Shown here piece after piece: positions 58,301-64,000 of a DNA stretch of 64,000 bases. Both the position numbers and the translations under genes were made by a program. The notes beneath the pieces were generated by a model, which was not told where the DNA came from, did no database searches, and saw only the letters and a program-made list of their open reading frames with translations. How positions within the stretch are numbered: the first letter of the stretch is position 1; each line of letters opens with the position of its first letter. Source of the stretch: Nectonema munidae (lineage: Eukaryota > Nematomorpha > Nectonematoida > Nectonematidae); contig JAUIRK010000786.1 of assembly GCA_030549495.1 (NCBI GenBank), positions 297,247 to 361,246 of the forward strand. The letters are read 5' to 3'.

Positions 58301-58692
58301 CAAACCAAAAAGTTACAAATGAATTTTTGAAAAATTTATTCGAGCGAGACTTCAATTGTTTCCAATGCATCGATGATTCAAAGATGAACAAAGTGATGAA
58401 AATTTCCTTCGTTGTTAAACATTCGGATGGGACTGGAACTGGCCATCCAAAATTATACGCTCATCTCGTTGGCAATCACGCCGCTCGATTTTTACAATGT
58501 AACGAGCAAGTTTTTCTTTCATCATTTGTCAAGAACTCTAAAAAAATTTTATTATTCAAAAAAAGACTTCGTTTTTTATCATCGAATGCTTTGTTATTTA
58601 AATTTTGTCGAATCTTTGAAAAAAACGGAAAAACAAATGTTTATAATAGTAAACATTTTTCCATTTTTATTATTGATACCTTAATTAGGTAA
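49380..58692 (+). CDS. POT1: POT1, telomere single-strand DNA-binding protein
   Basis: Shelterin subunit that binds the single-stranded telomere overhang. Four coding blocks were found. Block 1 (49380 to between 50372 and 50437; donor uncertain) holds both N-terminal OB folds: 'LAVIKHAAKPVISNGSNRQV' and 'IIKIDNLKF' in OB1, then 'IRALRYWVAQNKMSIGVVPF', 'LTPMNKQIFNLTAKI' and 'LFLYDGSACPLSSELY' in OB2. These parallel human 'VEALRVWASTHMSP' and 'KVWDGTRTPFPSW'. Block 2 (51197-51315) has 'LVKARTPICQQFEFPTECIT' (human '[20 protein letters not shown]'). Block 3 (51372-51520) has 'AYLSNLLFSYALNSLVVPIH'. Block 4 (58088-58692) has 'EIVDLTSR', 'LRCPSCAATCKL', 'FNCFQCI' and 'FSIFIIDTLIR', the C-terminal OB fold and TPP1-binding part. 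Splice phases join blocks 2-3-4. The last intron is 6.6 kb and full of transposons. A GTAAG at the stop leaves open a further small exon. Confidence 0.88.
50637..51100 (+). pseudogene. hAT 5' fragment in POT1 intron (same family as 27779-29879)
   Basis: It begins with repeated AATAAAGTCAA-type motifs like those near the ends of the 27.8-kb element, then a Met at 50876 opening 'MPKRASSITSKIKIYVEKYS' (compare 'MPKTASSKFTKINLI') and 'CMLCGVL', the first half of a BED-like finger. The frame is broken, and nothing of the catalytic domain follows. Confidence 0.6.
51521..53213. other. POT1 last intron, left part
   Basis: AT-rich, no supported gene. Near 52833-52917 an approximately 45-bp unit (CGCAGATTACTCCTTTTTCA / TGCAGATTATCATTTTTTGG) occurs twice in tandem. 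Near 52988 GGGTTGGCGCAATAATCTGC resembles a mariner terminal repeat, but no partner or transposase was found. Confidence 0.5.
53214..53840 (-). pseudogene. hAT element 3' end with dimerisation domain
   Basis: The minus strand from about 53835 reads 'YPSIPASSAPVERLFSVAGK' then 'IIRPGRCRLSDSRFEELMYL', the classic hAT C-terminal dimerisation block, stop near 53660. The element end lies at 53214 (CAGGGTTGGGGTCAATG), followed inward by repeats of AATTACAATTAC at 53235-53340, a known style of hAT subterminal repeat. A 5S-like SINE sits between them. Everything upstream of the C-terminus is gone. Confidence 0.72.
53347..53607 (-). repeat. 5S-rRNA-derived SINE, 5'-truncated
   Basis: On the minus strand the head GTTAAGCAAC, then a GG-rich part, then TTGGATGGGTGACTCG corresponds to the middle of 5S rRNA (GTTAAGCAACGTCGGG, TTGGATGGGTGACC), the region with the internal pol III promoter. 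The body that follows, to about 53347, is unrelated to 5S. That is the layout of 5S-derived (SINE3-type) SINEs. It lacks the first 50 or so bases of 5S, and lies inside a hAT relic in POT1 intron 3. Confidence 0.6.
53841..54150. other. Intronic stretch between two hAT relics
   Basis: Mixed-composition DNA without a recognised feature; it may contain remains of either flanking hAT element. Confidence 0.4.
54150..56085 (-). mobile_element. ZBED5/FAM200-like hAT element in POT1 last intron
   Basis: The minus-strand end at 56085 starts CACCGGTTGCCAAACGGGG. From about 55730 a BED-finger remnant 'NDSLKPFQLKQHLQ' is followed by 'MFRQQTDAIVKASYKVSYKI' and 'PSMLQCMKLVLGESAHNKM'. A long open part (55194-54199) follows with 'GVCTDGAPAMLGFRSGFITL', 'STHCLIHKEALASRTLP', 'QVRWLSKGNMLQRVLKLFDE' and 'FWTQVKGA'. 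The dimerisation end is lost or out of frame after about 54300, and the frame also breaks near 55320-55360. The GC content is clearly higher than the host intron, which suggests a recent arrival. Antisense to POT1. Confidence 0.82.
56355..57060 (+). repeat. hAT-like non-autonomous repeat, longest copy
   Basis: Starts CAGGGGCGCACATTTATAG and shares TATAGTATTTATTAAACTTG with 48885-49141. It lacks about 80 bp that the other copy has just inside the terminus. It continues through GAGGCAGTAATGTAGCC into sequence shared with 35570-35770. The right end is unclear. Confidence 0.6.
57111..57569 (+). repeat. hAT-like repeat, CAGGGGCGCACATCCTC family, copy 1
   Basis: Starts CAGGGGCGCACATCCTCAAA and runs to GACCCTGCGATGTTTATATG. 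It matches 60257-60720 over about 460 bp at roughly 90% by eye. It is cut on the right by a further element start at 57570 (CAGGGGCGCACATCCTTGAA), which extends to perhaps 57720. Confidence 0.65.
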
Positions 58693-59330
58693 GAAGTGTG
58701 AAATATAAAGAGTAATAAAATCACTTGCTAAATAAATTTTATCTTATCAAAAGTTTCTGATGCTACGAATTTAACTTTGATTTTGTCAAAATAAGAAGAG
58801 ATGTCAAGTTTCTGGAAAATAGAAAAAAAAACTAAGAATAAAAACTTTATTCTTACCTTTTAAATAATTTATTCTGTTATTGTTGGCTTCAAAATATGAG
58901 TATGTGTGTCTTATGAACACTAGAATTTTCATCCGACCAACAGGAGCTGAAAATATTCGAAATGCGGCATGCGAGTGATTTAAGTTTGGAACCCCTGCTC
59001 TAATATTCCATTCATAACGGATTCAGATATAACGAAAATATCCTTCAGTTCCTTTAAAAATAATACTGTAATTTGTTTAAAAAACCGGTTATAACCTTAT
59101 ATTACAAAAATACTAAATATATTTTAAGTTTTTTTTAAACTATTTTACTTTTCAATATTATATCACAAAAAAACAAATTTTATGCATTTGAAATCCAAGT
59201 TATTTGCCGGGTAATGTGCAGTTGCCTGTAAACCAGCGTATGTGGCTTATGTATGATGGCGCATCAAAAAACTTTCAAACTAACGAAGTTATTTAAAAAA
59301 ATTTTTTTATTTTTATACTTTATCTAGTCT
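58693..59330. other. Stretch after POT1
   Basis: Contains polyadenylation-type AATAAA near 58715 and 58731 for POT1. At 58957-58975 AAGTTTGGAACCCCTG is the complement of a hAT-type terminus. Around 59000-59100 ATAACGGATTCAGATATAAC looks Tigger-like. No gene. Confidence 0.45.
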
Positions 59331-59511
59331 TTGATTAAAATGGAATCTAATGATGAATTTAACTTTATAAAAAAAGTAGAAATAATTAAAGCTGTCGAAG
59401 AAAATCTTAATTATAAAAAATATGAAATTTCAAAACGTTTTTCAATTTCTCCTTCATCTTTGCCTACAATACTCAAAGATAAGGAAAAAATTTTTAATTT
59501 ATACTACTCGG
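59331..59511 (+). pseudogene. Tigger (pogo) transposase N-terminal fragment
   Basis: 'KKVEIIKAVEENLNYKKYEI' then 'SKRFSISPSSLPTILKDKEK' is the CENP-B-type N-terminal helix-turn-helix of Tigger transposases. The frame runs directly into a hAT MITE terminus at 59512, and the rest of the gene is absent. Confidence 0.7.
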
Positions 59512-59781
59512 CAGTGGCGGATCCAGAAATTTCTTATAAGGTGGGCGAAATCTATTTAATTTTTTTGCAATTTTGCTAAAAGTCTTCAGAGAATACGACA
59601 GCTGTATTATGTGTTTTAGAATCACTAATTACCTATGTTTTCATATTTTTAACATTATTTTGCCATGGATAAATTGCAAAAATTTATTTTTCTACATGTA
59701 AGGGTATACATTAGTAAGGGTAATTTTCGAAGCCATTTTCATAGAGGGGCCTAGGCCCATGAGACCTCCCTTGGATCCGCC
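59512..59781. mobile_element. hAT MITE between Tigger and hAT pieces
   Basis: Left end CAGTGGCGGATCCAGAAATT; right end ...CCCTTGGATCCGCC, the inverted partner lacking the last few bases. No coding. The right flank enters hAT coding sequence at once, the left flank Tigger coding sequence, so the MITE or a rearrangement at it joins two unrelated relics. Confidence 0.65.
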
Positions 59782-61411
59782 GGATTAATGACATGGCTGC
59801 TGATGTGTGTCGTCAAGTTTGCTCTGAAATTAGGCAAAGCAGAGTTCAGACTAGTCTCCAATTAGAAGAGTCTACCGTCATTGCTATGTATAGCCAGTTT
59901 ATTGCTTTCGTTCGATATGAAAAAAATGGAAAGATGAAGGAAGAGTTTTTGTTTTGTAGTTGGATGCCAAGTACAACGACAGCAGCAGATGTTAAAGCAA
60001 TTGTGGATGCTTTTTTCAAAAATACAGGTCTTAAGTGGCAGAATTTCAAGCACATTTGTACTGATGGTGCTCCAGCAATGCTAGGCGTTAAAGGAGGGTT
60101 TGTTCATTTAGAACTCCTGCTCTACACTAAAGTTCGTTGGTTATTGTGAGGAAACTGCCTTTCCGGATTGTTTGAATTACGTTTGGAAGTAAAAGGTTTT
60201 TTTGCGAGAAAATGACAATAAACTTTATGTTTATTTTAACAAAGAAGAGTTTGTTACAGTGGCGCACATCCTCAAAATTATTAGGAGGGCGGAATTTTTT
60301 TGTTGCAATTTTCAAAATTAGTGTTCTGGAAATACCACGGGCGACCAAATATTCAAGCAATCCTTTAAAATATAATGTATTCAGCGCATACCTAAAGTCC
60401 TAAATTTATAAGACTACTTTTTTATTTTTTTACAAAATAGGTGAATTTAAATACTATACTTCCAGCGAAAATATTTTAATTAAATTTGGATATCGAATAT
60501 ACACTAGTTTAAAAAAATCCAAAATTGTTAGGGGGTGGAATAGGCTTTTCATTTGAAAAATGAAGTAGTCTATCAGGCACATTACAGGAATTGATGAAAG
60601 GATATTTGATTCATAGAGAAACAAATAACTGAAGGTTGGATTTTATATGAGTGAATGTAGTGTAAAGGCAAAGAGTCTACTAGACACCCTGCGATGTTTA
60701 TATGAAAAAATGTCATTGATTCCGGAGGTAGGGTATAAAATGAAGTTATAATTGTGCAAACAAAAAATTAAGATCGCATTATTTCATTTTACTCAGCATC
60801 ATTCAAAAATAGTTTAAAAGCTAAATTGATACAAGCTACAAAAAGTAAAATAACTTTTAACATTATGCAATGATTTGCCTTTTATAATAAATTTTAAGGA
60901 AAAAAAGTCTATCAGAAAAAGTTATAAAGCTTCAACAAAAACTAAAAAAATTTAGAGCATAACATAAGTTTTTTGAAAACTAATTTGACGTATCCCCTAC
61001 AGCATACTCTATGGTTGGCATGACAGGTTGGTTGACATGATGGACTCAGCACGGAAGCCACTGGATTCGATTTCTCATCGATATGAATTTGTTCATAGTT
61101 TGACATAAGCGGTACATCAGTGCCTTGTCAATACAAATACACCCGCTGCTGCACCTTACATTTTACTCAAAATGTAAAAAATTTGATACATAATTAACAT
61201 AAGAGAGAAAGGAAACAAAATAAACTAATAAAGCAATTTTCACTATTTTAAAATGGAACCGTCTGTTCTCAGAATAATTTCAAAATAATAGGAGGCATAA
61301 AGAATGAGAGTTTATTTGATATTTTCAAGTTTTTATAAGCAGGAAAAGCTAACGTTTTAGCCCTTATAATTAAAAAATTATTTAAAGTAACGGTCGACAG
61401 ACATTTCACCC

Positions 61412-61755
61412 CATAGACAATTTGCCCCTGGACAAATTGTCTTATAGGCTATTTGTTTCATCCATCTTTGCTTATTATATGTGTAAAATTATTAAAAAAT
61501 TTTATATTCTTGTTTATTTTATCTCTATTAAATTATTTTAAATTAATCATTTTATCTCTTAATTTTTTAATGTCCATGAGACAAAATGTCTTATGAAAAT
61601 AATAGGGCGAATTGTCGATGAAACAAAATGTTTTATGAAAATAATGGGGCGAATTGTCCACGGGACGAACTGTCTTTTGAAAATAATGGGGCGAATTTCC
61701 CATGGGACGAACTGTTTTATGAAAATAATGGAGCGAAATGTCCGAGGACCAAACT
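61412..61755. repeat. Minisatellite of GACAAATTGTC / GGGCGAATTGTC units
   Basis: Between 61570 and 61755 units of about 46 bp recur four times, each with GAAAATAATGGGGCGAATT (or a near variant), then GTCCACGGGACGAACTGTC-like text. At 61412-61450 CAATTTGCCCCTGGACAAAT is the same motif in the other orientation. Repeats of this style occur in many animal genomes; no function is implied. Confidence 0.75.
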
Positions 61756-62261
61756 AACATAAATCAAAATATACGAGAAAAGAAAATCATTGCGTTTTTT
61801 TAAATATTTTTGTCAACAAATAAAATTCTGTCAGCTGTCATAAATAGATCAAGTACATTTTTAACAACTGAAACATTTTGTTTCGATATTATAATTTTAT
61901 TATAATAATCAACAAATTTTCTTAAAAAAGTGATTTGATTATGTGCAGTGTTATTATAAAATTTAACAATCGAACATTATAAAAAATATCTCTGCTCAAA
62001 TATTAAGCAAATAGAGTATTCTTGCTTTTAAATTGAATAGCTAGTCAAAATATTCATTCCCAAAATAGCTATTAAAAAATTTCTTGACTTGAAAAAATTA
62101 AAGTTTTCAAATGTTACAAAATGTAACAAACGTAGTGATAAAGATTAAATGACCTTTGTTGAAAAAAAATTCTTAGCGCGAGTCTAACAATATTCATTGA
62201 TATAAAATTGTAACGATTGAAAACTATTTTAATTTAACTCTAAATGCAAATTAGACAGAAG

Positions 62262-62459
62262 CAGTGGTGTAGTAAAAAAAAAGTTGATAGAAGGGGCACA
62301 ATTTAAAAACCAAAACTTGCGCAACATTATTTATACTTTCTTGATCCTTTAATTGGAGAAATTTTCAAAAACTGATATCGCATAAGATGCATGGGGGCAC
62401 CATGCGCTACATAGGAGTGTGGGCACGGCCCCTCATGCCCCAGGCTAGCTACGTCACTG
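62262..62459. mobile_element. 198-bp hAT MITE with target duplication
   Basis: Ends CAGTGGTGTAG (left) and CAGTGACGTAG (complement of right). Flanking 8-mers GACAGAAG (62254-62261) and GAGAGAAG (62460-62467) differ at one base. It sits inside the 60257-62830 element, so it is younger than it. Confidence 0.75.
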
Positions 62460-63621
62460 GAGAGAAGAGGGATTGAATGGAAGAAGAGAGCTTGAGTGAA
62501 TGATGAGTTTTAGCAGAGAAAGCGGAAGAGGAGACAGAAAGAGAAATAGAATCACTGTGACAGAAGATGAGAAAATCTAGTCGATCATCAACATGTGTTT
62601 GCTCTGTGCCTTGTGTGCATATTGAAGCAATGGATTATTATTATATAGCTCTCACGCATCATAGAAAATTATTGGAAAGGATTTCAGGCAGCTGGGCATG
62701 AGGTTTGATTGATTCGAAAGTCTGCTTCCCCCCGTGCGACCGTTAAACAGCGGCAACCTAGTTATAGAGGAAGGGGGGGGGGGGGGCGAAAGGTCATCTT
62801 CGCCCCCCCCCCCCCGGAAGTGCGCCCCTGGTTTGTTATGATGCTTGCCTAATTGGCAGATATATTTAGTCGACTCAACGAGAAGAATAAGTCTTTGCAA
62901 GGTCGTGATGTGACAGTTAGTGAGATTCACAACAATCTTGCTGGACTGTCTGCCCGAATGGAAGTTTGGCAGGCACGAATCAAAGTCGAATCCCTAGCCT
63001 CTTTTCCTTTCTTAGATGAACAGCTGCAGATACAACAAATCAAGCTTCCCATCGGCATCAAAAAATGTATTACTGAACATCTTAACATCCTAACTCATGA
63101 GTTCAAATCTTATTTTGACGATGCACCATTAGATGTTTCATGGCATAGGGACCCATTCAACACTGAAATTGAATGTACTGAAGATGAAGCAGAAGAGCTA
63201 ATTTAAGGCATCTAAAGCAATGAAACTTGCTTTTAGTAACAGGGTACATCTCTCTACTTTCTGGTTATCTGTTCAGGATGCCTACCCTCTACTCAGCAAG
63301 AAAGCAAGTTCCCCCCCCCCCCTGCCCAAAAAACCCCCCCCCCCCCCCCCCGTTTTCCCCCAAATTTTTTTTTAATCTATAATACTAGTCAATTTGCTAC
63401 AATTTATCTTTGCGAATGTGGATTTTCTGACTTAGCTTCTATCAAAACAAAGTCCAGAAACCGGCTTGATGTTTGCAACGATATTCGCCTTGCTGTATCT
63501 CAAACGAAGCCACACATAAAAAGTCTTGTCACACAAGCTCAACAGCAAGTTTCTCATTGAATAAATTCAAAAAAATTTGTACTTTATAATTTTTTCAAAA
63601 TTTAAAATAAAATTTAATAAA

Positions 63622-64000
63622 TTAATTATTATTTAATTTATGGTATACTAAATATTGATCAAAATTTTTGCTAAAAAAGTGAACAGAAACTTTTATTTTT
63701 TTATGATAAAACAAAAAACAATTTGGATGGAGTCTTACTTTACATTCTCCATACTGTTTTACAGTGTTGATTTTGCAAAAACAACACCTACCTTGAGATT
63801 TGTCGTATAGGATGATGGAGTCCATTTTTGAGATTAAAAATTCTTTTTCCGCTGGGTTCAGGCTTTTCGAAACTGCTTCCGGCAAGAAGTCCTTTCACAA
63901 TTTCTCTAGTGAATGCTAAAAAAATCTAACTTTGGTTCAGATTTCAGCTATAGATGCAACTTCCAAGAAGCAACATTTAAAATACTGAGACAATTTATGA
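63622..64000 (-). pseudogene. piggyBac transposase C-terminus, running off the window
   Basis: The minus strand reads 'TREIVKGLLPEAVSKSLNPA' and 'SIILYDKSQGRCCFCKINTV' then 'KQYGECKVRLHPNCFLFYHK', the C-terminal cysteine-rich domain of piggyBac transposases with its Cys/His ligands mostly present. The catalytic part would lie beyond 64000. Whether the whole gene is intact cannot be judged. Confidence 0.75.

Larger units (their letters stand above)
60257..62830. mobile_element. 2.6-kb non-autonomous hAT element with perfect 8-bp duplication
   Basis: Left end CAGTGGCGCACATCC; complement of right end CAGGGGCGCACTTCC. Perfect GTTTGTTA copies lie at 60249-60256 and 62831-62838, and removing the element restores the host hAT reading through 'EEFV'. 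The first 460 bp match the repeat at 57111. The interior has no transposase. It contains a minisatellite (61570-61750) and a smaller MITE (62262-62459), and the last 200 bp have long G and C runs. Confidence 0.85.
59783..63560 (+). pseudogene. ZBED5-like hAT transposase, split by a second hAT insertion
   Basis: Left part: 'INDMAADVCRQVCSEI', 'SQFIAFVRYEKNGKMKEEFL', 'HICTDGAPAMLGVKGGFVHL' and, after a deletion, 'LLLYTKVRWLL', then 'CLSGLFELRLEVK', ending at the insertion point 60256. Right part from 62831: 'LADIFSRLNEKNKSLQGRDV', 'LSARMEVWQARIKVESLASF', 'CITEHLNILTHEFKSYF', and 'ATIYLCECGFSDLASIKTKS' with 'RNRLDV', the dimerisation end, stop at 63558. Runs of C at 63312-63352 interrupt the frame. 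The N-terminal BED finger is missing. Inactive. Confidence 0.82.

Noticed and set aside
1-64000. LTR retroelements, Polintons, viral genes, CRISPR arrays
   Set aside because: I looked for protease/integrase/capsid or envelope motifs, long terminal repeats and regularly spaced repeats and saw none.

Overview
The window is AT-rich animal DNA with intron-bearing host genes scattered among a dense layer of decayed DNA transposons. The genes have metazoan-type introns, many only about 50-60 nt long. The DNA transposon load (hAT, piggyBac, pogo/Tigger, MULE-like), a LINE with a zinc-finger/endonuclease N-terminus and one RNase H-bearing copy, and SINE-like pieces fit an invertebrate. An arthropod, possibly a crustacean such as a copepod, is my guess from general resemblance; the sequence does not prove it. 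I saw no LTR retroelement, Polinton, viral gene, CRISPR array, rRNA gene or intact tRNA gene.

Six host genes can be supported. DDX56/Dbp9, a nucleolar DEAD-box helicase, is on the + strand at about 1808-8898, with 12 exons placed by matching splice phases and only the first exon missing. A family-92 glycosyltransferase is on the - strand at 9897-11228. TP53RK/Bud32, the KEOPS kinase, is on the - strand at 14185-16557 in three exons. NOC4L, a 40S ribosome biogenesis factor, is on the - strand at 17088-18581. SLX1, a GIY-YIG structure-specific nuclease, is on the - strand at 32699-33517. POT1, the telomere single-strand binder, is on the + strand at 49380-58692. DDX56 and NOC4L both act in nucleolar ribosome assembly, POT1 and SLX1 in chromosome ends and DNA repair, and Bud32 in tRNA modification. 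I see no operon-like logic; they look like independent genes.

Layout. 0-9 kb: piggyBac relic, small mobile pieces, DDX56 with transposon-filled introns. 9-19 kb: GT92, TP53RK (with a MULE relic in intron 1) and NOC4L. 19-32 kb: relics of an unnamed transposase-like family, Tigger, two piggyBac copies, a hAT element with recognisable ends, and LINE pieces. 32.7-33.5 kb: SLX1. 34-47.6 kb: pogo relic, LINE and RNase H, a TIR element without a recognised gene, and a piggyBac element inserted in a hAT transposase. 47.6-58.7 kb: repeats, then POT1, whose 6.6-kb last intron holds several hAT pieces and a 5S-rRNA-like SINE. 58.7-64 kb: Tigger and hAT pieces, including a hAT element inserted into another hAT transposase with a perfect 8-bp target duplication, then the tail of a piggyBac gene leaving the window.

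The most informative parts are the nested insertions, whose ends and target duplications can be read directly, a piggyBac family that keeps a roughly 50-nt intron at the same codon in two copies, and several terminal-inverted-repeat elements I could not assign.
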